Assembly (NCBI GenBank): GCA_027729635.1
Contig: JAQCEM010000002.1
Coordinates: 62,001 to 126,000, forward strand
Reading direction: 5' to 3'
Source: Casp-actino8 sp001510335
Lineage (GTDB): Bacteria; Actinomycetota; Acidimicrobiia; Acidimicrobiales; Ilumatobacteraceae
DNA length: 64,000 bases
A program made the position numbers and the translations under genes. Positions 53,457 through 60,990 of this stretch are shown piece by piece; the first letter of the stretch is position 1; the number at the start of each line of letters is the position of its first letter. Below the pieces are notes generated by a model. The model had not been told where the DNA came from and made no database searches. It saw only the letters and a list, made by a program, of their open reading frames with translations.

Positions 53457-54443
53457 TTACAAACCGCGCAGTTTGTACTTCATAATGTCGTCAGTCGTGA
53501 TGGTTGAACCACAATCTCGACTTGCGGCCAAAACCTCGGGTGTTGTCAACGTCGCAGTATCAAAATAATCAGCAGCGTAAATTGTTGAACCATCTTTGTA
53601 GCGGCGCACACTTGTACCGCGAGTCATCGGCACTCGCTGACCTGTTGAGGTCACTGCAACCTGAACCCATTCCTGCAAATATGTTTTCCCGTTATTGAGT
53701 TCAGGGCCAACGGGAACAAATTCAATTCGTCCAACTCGCGGCATGATGTCCATGATCCAAGCTTTGATTTCGTCTCGTCCATGAAACTCACCGAAGATCG
53801 GATCGATATAAACCGAATCTGTTGGATGGAACTGCTCGCAATCGGCATCAAAGTCAACTTCAGAGCACACCGTCACTGGCGTCAAAGCGTGACGTTCCCA
53901 ATCATTTGGAGAAGGAGCATCCGGCAATGGCGCGGCTTCAACTCCGGGTGGCGGTGGCACTCTAAAAGAACCAGTGTCATAGACATCACAAGCCCACGTC
54001 ATCCAACTGTCGCGATAGCGGCGCACACTCACTCCGCGCGACATCGGCATCTTGCCCTCGCCCATCCCCATGACTGCCATGTCGGCAACCATTTGCCACT
54101 CATCAACGGTGGTTACTCCCTCACCATCGTCAAAGAACTCGGGTTCAAATGTGGGGACGAATTCAATGAAGCTGATTTCAGACATCATTGGCACGAGCCA
54201 ACCACGAATGTCTTTCTGTCCGTAATACGAACCGTAGATCGCGTCGAAATAGCGCGAATCAGTTGGATGCATAAAGTCGGCCATCAGATCAATGCCCGCT
54301 TGACCCACCAATGGATGCGCCAATGCAGCCATCATCTCTTCGGGTGTCAGTCCGCATGGTTCGGTGATCAACCGATCCAAACTCACGGGCGTCACTTTCA
54401 ATGACTGCGCGAACTTCTCGGCAAACTCATCAACTTTGTTCAT
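53457..54443 (-). CDS. Tandem SnoaL/NTF2-like protein
   Basis: A 328-residue protein built from two related NTF2-like halves. The first half has HPTDSRYFDAIYGSYYGQKDI then MPMSRGVSVRRYRDSW and WACDVYDTGSF; the second has HPTDSVYIDPIFGEFHGRDEI, VPMTRGTSVRRYKDGS and YAADYFDTATL. NTF2 folds either bind hydrophobic ligands or act as isomerases or cyclases. GAAAGG lies 8 bases before the ATG. It follows the amidohydrolase gene by 21 bases on the same strand, suggesting that the two act on a common substrate. The ligand is unknown. Confidence 0.85.
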   Translation of the reverse strand: MNKVDEFAEKFAQSLKVTPVSLDRLITEPCGLTPEEMMAALAHPLVGQAGIDLMADFMHPTDSRYFDAIYGSYYGQKDIRGWLVPMMSEISFIEFVPTFEPEFFDDGEGVTTVDEWQMVADMAVMGMGEGKMPMSRGVSVRRYRDSWMTWACDVYDTGSFRVPPPPGVEAAPLPDAPSPNDWERHALTPVTVCSEVDFDADCEQFHPTDSVYIDPIFGEFHGRDEIKAWIMDIMPRVGRIEFVPVGPELNNGKTYLQEWVQVAVTSTGQRVPMTRGTSVRRYKDGSTIYAADYFDTATLTTPEVLAASRDCGSTITTDDIMKYKLRGL

Positions 54444-54464
54444 GTTCAGAACCTTTCCAATGAA

Positions 54465-56222
54465 TCAACTACGGACAAGCGAACCAGGTCGAGCACCAGT
54501 GTCGGCATCATGACGACGAGTCACTTGCCCCTTCACCAACGTCGCCAAATAGCCCTGCACTGGTTGAATCAAACGCGTTCCACCAGCGGGCAAATCATGA
54601 AATGCCTTAGGTGGTGAGACTCGAAGATTTTCAAAGTCAATGACGTTGATGTCGGCACGAAGTCCGACTGCCAAACGGCCACGATCCTTAAGTCCGTACA
54701 AATCAGCGTTACGAGCCGTTTGTTTAGCAACCAAGAATTCAAGCGGCAAGCGTTCGCCCTTGTGACGATCGCGCGCCCAGAACGTGAGTTGTGTTGTGGG
54801 CATCGTGGCATCACAAATAAGTGTCACGTGAGCACCAGCATCGCTCAACCCAGTCACTGTTTCGGGATGAATCAACATCTGTCGCAACACTTCTTGACTG
54901 TCATGAACATTTGGTCCGCCCATCAACGCACACATTGCTGCGCCGTCTTGCTCGAGTAAGTAGTCATACAACAGATCAAGTACATCTTGACCAGTTGCCG
55001 CAGCACGCGAACCCAACATCTCGGACGGATCTGGTTCGTAGTCAACCGGATCAGCGAGTGGATACAAGAACATCGCCGCCGTCTGAAACAACTGATACAT
55101 GTTGGCCATTGAGCCTGGCTGATCGACAAGCACATCAGTTTCAGACATGATCGCTGCCTTGATTTCGGGCTTCGCCATTTCGCGAGCTCGTTCAGCCAAA
55201 GGCAAGTGAGCCAACTTCATATACGTTGGGCGACGTTGGAAGGCGTGATAACCAGACAGTCCAGACGCAAGTCCGATTGGTCGTGACGACACTTGCGGAT
55301 ACAACTGCGCACCAGTCTGATTTGCCGTCACCACCATCTCAAGCAGTCGTTCCCATGTATCGGGCGCATAGTCGGGTGACTGCACCAGTGTGAACGTCAC
55401 CTTGCGACCACTCTGACGCGAGAAGTCGGCCATCAATTTCACTTCGGCTTCTGGTGTGGTGCGCTCACCACCAAGTCGCTCAAGCTTGCCAACTGTTCCG
55501 GCGGGAATCATTTCAAACACACCACGGCCAGCTCGAGCCATTGCATCAGCGATCGCCGATAACTCTTGATCGGGAGCAAAAGTTCCGGGTACGGGCGAAC
55601 CATCAAGAGCACGATGACCAATAGTTCGAGACGTACTAAAGCCAAGCGCACCGGCTTGAACTGCTTCAGTGACGAGTTGAGACATCTGACGAAGATCATC
55701 AGGTGTTGCTTCTTCGTTCATGCGACCGCGCTCGCCCATCACGTAGTAACGCAATGAACCGTGGGCGATTTGTGCACCAATATCTAATGAGTAACGACGA
55801 CTCGCGATGTAGTCCATGTACTCGGGGAATGATTCCCAACGACCCCACTCAATACCTTCGTAGAGCGCAGTGCCCGGAATATCTTCGACACCTTCCATGA
55901 GTTCAATCAAAGACTTCTCGCCACCAGGCCGCACGGGCGCAAAGCCAACACCACAGTTACCCATCACGATCGTTGTCGCACCGTTACCGGCCGATGGGTC
56001 CATGACTTCGTCCCAACTCACTTGGCCGTCGTAGTGCGTGTGCACGTCAACCCAGCCGGGAGTGACGATGGCACCATCGGCGTCAATAATTTCTTTGGCC
56101 GACTCGGTAATCGAGCCACCGACTTCAACGATCACCCCGTCGCGCACACCAACATCGCCTTGGCGACGATCGGCTCCTGTGCCGTCAACAATGGTTCCAC
56201 CCTTAATGACGTAATCAAGCAT
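54465..56222 (-). CDS. Amidohydrolase, N-acyl-D-amino-acid deacylase type
   Basis: A 585-residue metal-dependent amidohydrolase. KGGTIVDGTGADRRQGDVGVRDGVIVEVGG is the composite beta-sandwich start, VDVHTHYDGQ gives the two metal-binding His residues, GNCGVGFAPVR the metal-bridging Cys of D-aminoacylases, and GLSDAGAHV the Asp region. The C-terminus closes the sandwich with GRLAVGLRADINVIDF. It may deacylate N-acyl-D-amino acids or a related amide. It is followed on the same strand by the tandem NTF2 gene. There is no signal peptide. Confidence 0.9.
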   Translation of the reverse strand: MLDYVIKGGTIVDGTGADRRQGDVGVRDGVIVEVGGSITESAKEIIDADGAIVTPGWVDVHTHYDGQVSWDEVMDPSAGNGATTIVMGNCGVGFAPVRPGGEKSLIELMEGVEDIPGTALYEGIEWGRWESFPEYMDYIASRRYSLDIGAQIAHGSLRYYVMGERGRMNEEATPDDLRQMSQLVTEAVQAGALGFSTSRTIGHRALDGSPVPGTFAPDQELSAIADAMARAGRGVFEMIPAGTVGKLERLGGERTTPEAEVKLMADFSRQSGRKVTFTLVQSPDYAPDTWERLLEMVVTANQTGAQLYPQVSSRPIGLASGLSGYHAFQRRPTYMKLAHLPLAERAREMAKPEIKAAIMSETDVLVDQPGSMANMYQLFQTAAMFLYPLADPVDYEPDPSEMLGSRAAATGQDVLDLLYDYLLEQDGAAMCALMGGPNVHDSQEVLRQMLIHPETVTGLSDAGAHVTLICDATMPTTQLTFWARDRHKGERLPLEFLVAKQTARNADLYGLKDRGRLAVGLRADINVIDFENLRVSPPKAFHDLPAGGTRLIQPVQGYLATLVKGQVTRRHDADTGARPGSLVRS

Positions 56223-56281
56223 TGCAACCCCCCGGTCTGCGATCTTACGAAGGGTAAGTTAGCCCACTTCGTGGCCAAGTA

Positions 56282-56824
56282 CTAGTGCTCAAGCAATCCG
56301 GCTTCTTTGGCCCAGCCCCAATGCATCCGACCGTGACCCGCATTGGCCGACAGAACTCCACCAATGGTGCCGTCAGCCCACGGCGCCCCGGGCAAAGTCT
56401 CTTCAAGTTGTTCATCTGAAAGTTCAGACAGCAACTGCAGACTCACAGCTCGCGCACTGGCGGTAACTGCGATCGCTTCGCTCAACGAAATTCCACGATG
56501 CTCAATTTGCCACTCTTCAGTCATTGCATGCACCGAGGCCATGATCTGATCGCCGGTGCGGGGCTGACCAGAATCATCATTCAAAAGACCGACTGGGTTA
56601 CGTGCACCACCAATGTGCTTGCGGATCATGGCTGCGAAATTGCGCTCAATCAGTGCGAGGTGCACGAAGTGATCAATTGCAGTCCACATATTTGAGGGAT
56701 CGTGCTCGCTAGGGGTTAACGGGCGTCTGAGTTGTTCGTCAGACAACTCAGACATGGCCTTCAACAACCACACTCGGTCATTGTTGAGGGTTGACTCGAT
56801 CTCAATACGATTCAATGTGCGCAC
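56282..56824 (-). CDS. DinB/mycothiol-isomerase-like four-helix protein
   Basis: A 180-residue helical protein with the metal-site pattern seen in DinB and mycothiol-dependent maleylpyruvate isomerases: one His pair in AIDHFVHLALIERN and another in GHGRMHWGWAKEAG near the C-terminus. Two copies of the motif LLSELSDEQL (about residues 25 and 132) suggest a partly repeated helix. Catalytic use is unclear; it may be a thiol S-transferase. It lies between the TerC gene (gap 19) and the amidohydrolase gene on the same strand. Confidence 0.78.
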   Translation of the reverse strand: MRTLNRIEIESTLNNDRVWLLKAMSELSDEQLRRPLTPSEHDPSNMWTAIDHFVHLALIERNFAAMIRKHIGGARNPVGLLNDDSGQPRTGDQIMASVHAMTEEWQIEHRGISLSEAIAVTASARAVSLQLLSELSDEQLEETLPGAPWADGTIGGVLSANAGHGRMHWGWAKEAGLLEH

Positions 56825-56843
56825 CCTTCATTCTTGATGTCCG

Positions 56844-57596
56844 TTACTTGGGGTCAGCGACGATTGGCTCACGCAAGTGCAACGACGTATTCGGCTTCTT
56901 ACGTCGCACTCCGATGTTCAAAACTTCGACAAACACCGAGAAGGTCATTGCGGCATAGATGTAACCCTTAGGAATCTTTTGCCCAAAACCCTCGGCAATC
57001 AAAATGGTGCCAATGAGCAGCAAGAAAGCAAGCGCCAGCATTTTGACCGAGGGATGCGCATTTACAAAGGTATAAATCGCTTTTGAAGCCACGAACATGA
57101 TTCCAACTGCGACCACAATCGCAATCACCATGACCCATGTATAGGAGGTCATTCCCACCGCTGTAATGACCGAGTCAATTGAGAACACCATGTCAAGCAA
57201 CAAAACCTGACCAATGACCGCGCCAAAAGTTGGCACAACCTTGGCCGAGGTCTGACCCTCGTCGCCTTCGAGTTTGTGGTGAATCTCTTTGGTCGCCTTA
57301 TAAATCAGAAATAGACCACCGGCCAAGAGAATTAACTCTTTGCCGCTAAAGCCAATGGAACCAATAGCGAAAAGTTCCTTTTTCAAGGTGATGATGAATC
57401 CGACGCCCAAGAGCAGCAACACTCTCATTCCACCAGCAGCCAAGAGGCCAACTTTGCGAGCCTTGTCCTGTTGTTCAACGGGCAACTTCGAAGCCAAAAT
57501 CGAAATGAAGACAACGTTGTCAACGCCGAGAACAATTTCAAGGGTCAAGAGTGCGGCCAGGGCGCTCCAAGCGGTGGGGTCAGAAATCCAATCCAT
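56844..57596 (-). CDS. TerC-family membrane protein
   Basis: A 250-residue protein with about seven membrane helices. LTLEIVLGVDNVVFISILA and LLLDMVFSIDSVITAVGM are the two acidic transmembrane motifs of TerC, thought to bind metal; members are implicated in manganese export or in metal loading of exoenzymes. The start MDWISDP at 57596 was chosen; a longer frame to 57632 has a Cys-rich leader without similarity. It is divergent from the SDR gene with a gap of about 76 bases. Confidence 0.9.
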   Translation of the reverse strand: MDWISDPTAWSALAALLTLEIVLGVDNVVFISILASKLPVEQQDKARKVGLLAAGGMRVLLLLGVGFIITLKKELFAIGSIGFSGKELILLAGGLFLIYKATKEIHHKLEGDEGQTSAKVVPTFGAVIGQVLLLDMVFSIDSVITAVGMTSYTWVMVIAIVVAVGIMFVASKAIYTFVNAHPSVKMLALAFLLLIGTILIAEGFGQKIPKGYIYAAMTFSVFVEVLNIGVRRKKPNTSLHLREPIVADPK

Positions 57597-57672
57597 GATT
57601 AGGACATTAGTAGAGGTGCATAAACCGTGCACCGACTAAGCCTCGAGATATCAGGGCACTTACGATAGAAAC

Positions 57673-58356
57673 ATGCCCGAACCTTTTTACTTTGACCAAA
57701 AAATTGCCTTAGTTGCCGGTGGAACGGGAGGGCTCGGTGCTCCGATCGCCGCCGAACTTCGTGCCCGAGGTTGCATTGTCACCACTGTCTCGCGTGCAAC
57801 TATCTCTGACGCTGCACATATTTCGGCAGACCTTCGTTCACCCGATGCGATATCGACCGTCGTGAATTCAATCGTTGAGCGACATGGCGCTCTTGACATC
57901 GTGGTCAATGCCATGGGAGTCGTTGCATTCGGAACAGTCGACACAACTTCAATTGACACCATCGAAGAACTTTTCTTGACCAATACTTTCGCGCACATCT
58001 TTTTGATGAAGGAAGCTCTCAAGTGCGCTCGACAAGGTTCGGTACTCGTCGGCATTTCTGGTGTCATTGCCGAACAAAACCTCGCTGGCATGGCAACGTA
58101 TGGGGCTTCAAAAGCAGCAGTGCGTTCATTTAACGAAGCACTGACTCGCGAGGCTCGTCGATCTGGAATACGTGTTATTGATACACGACCACCGCACACA
58201 GAAACGGGTTTGTCATCGCGTGCGATCGCTGGAGATCCGCCCAAATTCCCAGTCGGGCTTGATCCCATCAAAGTGGCGCAGCGAATCGTACGTGCGATCG
58301 CCGACGGAGAAACCGATTTGCCGTCGACTGCCTTTGCAGATTTGTCAGGCGACTGA
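57673..58356 (+). CDS. Short-chain dehydrogenase/reductase
   Basis: A 227-residue SDR. ALVAGGTGGLGAPIA is the dinucleotide-binding glycine loop (TGxxxGxG variant GGTGGLG), VVNAMGVVAFG replaces the NNAG motif, and YGASKAAV carries the catalytic Tyr-x-x-x-Lys. Substrate and cofactor preference cannot be read from sequence. Its stop overlaps the end of the convergent flippase-like gene by 12 bases. Confidence 0.9.
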   Translation: MPEPFYFDQKIALVAGGTGGLGAPIAAELRARGCIVTTVSRATISDAAHISADLRSPDAISTVVNSIVERHGALDIVVNAMGVVAFGTVDTTSIDTIEELFLTNTFAHIFLMKEALKCARQGSVLVGISGVIAEQNLAGMATYGASKAAVRSFNEALTREARRSGIRVIDTRPPHTETGLSSRAIAGDPPKFPVGLDPIKVAQRIVRAIADGETDLPSTAFADLSGD

Positions 58357-59367
58357 CTTCACTGTCTCATCTGTACGGCTGTATTGCCACCACAACAGCG
58401 AGCCGACAATGATCGGCAAGAACCACGTGAGAAATCGGTACAAAAGCGTGGTTCCGGTCGCGTCAATCAAGCTGACTCCAGCTTGTTCAAGTAACGCAAT
58501 CAGCCCCAATTCCGCGAGTCCAACTCCACCTGGTATTGGCGAGAGAGCAATGACGACCCGCACCAACGAGAACGCGACAAGCGCTTCTGAGAATGTCAGC
58601 CCAGATACCTCAAATACGACAGACGCCGTCCACATGCAACAGAATCCAGCAGCCGAGGTGCCTAGTGATGCCATGAAGATCACGCCCCATCGACGACGCA
58701 GAAGTTCGGTCAGTCCCGTACGCATTTCTTCGAAAAACTCAACTGGTTGCGACCGCTCGATGATCGCCCGAGTTCTTGCAAAGCGTGGCGAAACTTTGCG
58801 TGTCAGCAAGAGCCGAGCCCACGAAGTAAATCTTCCCAACAGCGCGAACAGAAATGGCGACCGTAACGCCGCCCACCAAAAAGCACCAGAGAAGACAATG
58901 ATCAACATTCCTGCAACAACTGCCAAAATCTCTAGCGATGTTGCCGTCCCCACCACTACCGGAACTGCAAGAACCGCAACCGGAAGACCCCACGTTGAAA
59001 AGGACGGGACGACCGCAGTCGTGACAATTGACGTCGCAATGGTTGAGTGAGGTAAACCCCACCTCGTAAACATATGAATACGAGTTCCAGTACCTACCAA
59101 TCCTCCACCGAGCGCAATTCCATATCCGGCGGCAAGAGCTGTCTGATCTGCCGTGATCGCATGGCGCAGGTTGATCCCCGGAGAGCACGTGGCCAGAAAT
59201 GCGCCTCGCGCCACAATCATGACGACAGCAGCGACAGCGAGCGGGAAAAACGAGATAACGGGGAGATCAATCAGTCTCTGCCAGATATCAAACAAAACAG
59301 AACGCTGCACCACCGCTAGCGAAACAACGATTGCCAGAATTAATAGACAACCCATTGCTTTGCGCAT
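58345..59367 (-). CDS. Lysylphosphatidylglycerol-synthase-like (AglD/YbhN) membrane protein
   Basis: A 340-residue protein with about eight hydrophobic helices. GIALGGGLVGTGTRI in the first half and SPIPGGVGLAELGLIALL in the last third are the motifs of the LPG_synthase_TM / AglD-YbhN family, whose members resemble the flippase half of MprF without the synthase domain. The substrate is unknown, but it is likely a lipid or glycolipid. The start at 59367 (MRKAMG) was used rather than the longer frame to 59391. A long antisense frame over this gene is a shadow. Confidence 0.82.
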   Translation of the reverse strand: MRKAMGCLLILAIVVSLAVVQRSVLFDIWQRLIDLPVISFFPLAVAAVVMIVARGAFLATCSPGINLRHAITADQTALAAGYGIALGGGLVGTGTRIHMFTRWGLPHSTIATSIVTTAVVPSFSTWGLPVAVLAVPVVVGTATSLEILAVVAGMLIIVFSGAFWWAALRSPFLFALLGRFTSWARLLLTRKVSPRFARTRAIIERSQPVEFFEEMRTGLTELLRRRWGVIFMASLGTSAAGFCCMWTASVVFEVSGLTFSEALVAFSLVRVVIALSPIPGGVGLAELGLIALLEQAGVSLIDATGTTLLYRFLTWFLPIIVGSLLWWQYSRTDETVKSVA

Positions 59368-59596
59368 GCACGAAAACGGTATCTGCCCCACCCAAAATGA
59401 CGATGCGACTTTCGGCTCACGCCGTGGCGACTCGGTCGCGGATCTTCAGCAACTGAACGAGGCCGAAAAAGACTGCCGATAGGTAGCCAGTACAGGAATC
59501 CGCACTGTGCTCACCCCAAGATGAGGCCTTCAGGCACGAAAATCGTGAACCAGGTTCGTGATTCTGACCTCGCCCACTAGACTGACATTGTCATAT

Positions 59597-59670
<74 letters not shown>

Positions 59671-59671
<1 letters not shown>

Positions 59672-59720
59672 GAAATGAATGAAGGACCCCGAGCTTGCGA
59701 GGGGTCCTTCATTCATTTCT
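59671..59720 (+). terminator. 20-bp perfect hairpin immediately after tRNA-Gly
   Basis: The left arm 59671-59690 (starting AGAAATGAATGAAGG) and right arm 59701-59720 are perfectly complementary over 20 bases, with a loop of 10. The first base of the arm is the A of the encoded CCA. Although no T run follows, such a stem should stop or protect the tRNA transcript. It is the most stable palindrome in the window. Confidence 0.75.
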
Positions 59721-59746
59721 GATCTGGGTCGCTCGAATCGGGAGGA

Positions 59747-59815
59747 GCGCAGCGACGGCTCCCGTCACCCGGATCCACCCAATCGTGAAGCGCAGCGGCG
59801 GCTACCGTCACCCGG
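59747..59815. repeat. Two diverged 26-base repeats echoing the tRNA-Gly 3' end
   Basis: Repeat A (59747-59772) and repeat B (59790-59815) match at most positions: GCGCAGCG, then CGGCT, then CCGTCACCCG. The last ten bases are also found in the T-arm/acceptor junction of tRNA-Gly (about 59657-59666). Repeats of this kind behind a tRNA can be decayed attachment sites or processing elements. No integrase gene is nearby. Confidence 0.6.
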
Positions 59816-59851
59816 GTCTATCTCCATCAAGCCTGCGCTTGGAGGTCATAC

Positions 59852-60319
59852 TTGATTGTGAGCCGCATTGTCGTTGGAATTCTTGGTACAGCAATCATCG
59901 CAATGTACGCGGCCGGTTCACGTCGCTTGGTCGCCACAGATTCGCAATGGTATCGCTCACTCGTCAAACCAGCGTGGCAACCACCTCGCATCGTGATTGG
60001 TCTCATCTGGCCATACAACTTCGCGATGCTCACCACGGCAACCTGGGTTGTGGCCAGTCGCCTCTCTAACATTCAGCATCTTGTCTGGCTGATGTCTCTC
60101 ACGCTGAGCGAATTGTCCGCTCTCGCATGGGCATGGCTATTTTTTAATCGTCACAGATTGTTTGAGTCAGGTGTCGCACTCGTGTTGGCCACACTGTTCG
60201 CTATCCCGCTACTCGTGATCTCGTTGAGCGCGTCTCCCGCTCTCGGCTTTGCGTTCGTGCCATATCAACTCTGGTTGGTTCTCGCCACATCTTTAGCTTT
60301 CGGTTTCGCCGCACAGTAG
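59852..60319 (+). CDS. tspO: TspO/MBR-family tryptophan-rich membrane protein
   Basis: A 155-residue protein with five hydrophobic helices. WYRSLVKPAWQPPRIVIGLIWP is the TspO loop-1 signature, SALAWAWLFFNRH corresponds to helix 3-4, and VPYQLWLVLATSLAF to helix 5. TspO binds porphyrins and cholesterol-like ligands and modulates tetrapyrrole and stress responses. The start is TTG at 59852, supported by GGAGG at 59841-59845. Its 3' end overlaps the opposite-strand fragment at 60265-60558. Confidence 0.9.
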   Translation: MIVSRIVVGILGTAIIAMYAAGSRRLVATDSQWYRSLVKPAWQPPRIVIGLIWPYNFAMLTTATWVVASRLSNIQHLVWLMSLTLSELSALAWAWLFFNRHRLFESGVALVLATLFAIPLLVISLSASPALGFAFVPYQLWLVLATSLAFGFAAQ

Positions 60320-60558
60320 AGACGACCGCCACTGTCTTTACTCACGTAAGTTTTCCGTGTGCATTTGAAAATATCTAAGATCCAAGCCGAGTATTGATTC
60401 GCTAAATCACCCTTGTTATAAATCGACAAGTTTTCAGGGTCTTCATACAGGGTGACTAAATCGCTCGCCGAAATGTGATGTAGATCTAATCGCTCGCAGG
60501 CAATTACTGGTTCGGATACGTGCGAAAACTCCACAGCCAGATCGTACTCAGCATGCAT
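60265..60558 (-). CDS. Short ORF, possible truncated acetyltransferase start
   Basis: A 97-residue frame that starts directly after the stop of the lipoprotein gene. Its first half (ACERLDLHHISASDLVTLYEDPENLSIYNKG) reminds me of the N-terminus of GNAT acetyltransferases, while the second half has no such likeness and runs 55 bases into the TspO gene. It could be a truncated or frame-shifted gene, or a genuine small protein. I cannot name it with confidence. Confidence 0.4.
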   Translation of the reverse strand: MHAEYDLAVEFSHVSEPVIACERLDLHHISASDLVTLYEDPENLSIYNKGDLANQYSAWILDIFKCTRKTYVSKDSGGRLYCAAKPKAKDVARTNQS

Positions 60559-60990
60559 TCACACCGTGAACTGTGACAGCGCCCCCGCGAGACCAGCAAG
60601 TGTTGTCGGTACCATCCAACCGTCAACCACGACTACATCACCAACGCGCGAATCATTGCGACAGCATGTGGCGAATAGTTCATCGCGAGCGAGTACCGAT
60701 GATCCTTCTGGCAACTCTGACAGAGCGTCACGTGCATGGTCAACAGCCTCGGGAGCAACACCCATCACCGATATACCGAAATCAATCATCTCGGCGTCAA
60801 TCAGTGATTTCCACGGACTCACAAAAGCCAACTCAACAACCGCCAACTCAACAACTGGCAAACGGACCGTAGTAGAAGGTTCTCTTTGCGCGGACGAACC
60901 GACATCGGCAGGGTCGGCGCCGCATGCCGCCAACAATGCAGCAAGTCCAGTAACGCCAACAGTGCGTTCGAATAACTCGCGCCGACGCAT
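60559..60990 (-). CDS. Small Tat-type lipoprotein paired with GMC oxidoreductase
   Basis: A 143-residue exported protein. The N-terminus MRRRELFERTVGVTGLAALLAACG contains paired arginines, a hydrophobic core and a lipobox ending in AACG, which fits a Tat-exported lipoprotein. A 15-base tandem duplication at 60827-60856 encodes the repeated VVELA. The C-terminus DVVVVDGWMVPTTLAGLAGAL is conserved-looking, and two adjacent Cys residues lie at about 110. The ATG overlaps the GMC stop (TAATG), so it is translated with it. It is probably a small subunit or carrier of that enzyme. Confidence 0.78.
   Translation of the reverse strand: MRRRELFERTVGVTGLAALLAACGADPADVGSSAQREPSTTVRLPVVELAVVELAFVSPWKSLIDAEMIDFGISVMGVAPEAVDHARDALSELPEGSSVLARDELFATCCRNDSRVGDVVVVDGWMVPTTLAGLAGALSQFTV

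Noticed and set aside
53254..53507. Plus-strand frame between glutathione peroxidase and the NTF2 gene
   Set aside because: Arg/Asp-rich without similarity I can name, and it runs into the opposite-strand NTF2 gene.
58172..59050. 292-codon plus-strand frame over the flippase-like gene
   Set aside because: It runs antisense to a membrane protein with clear family motifs; its own product is a low-complexity shadow.
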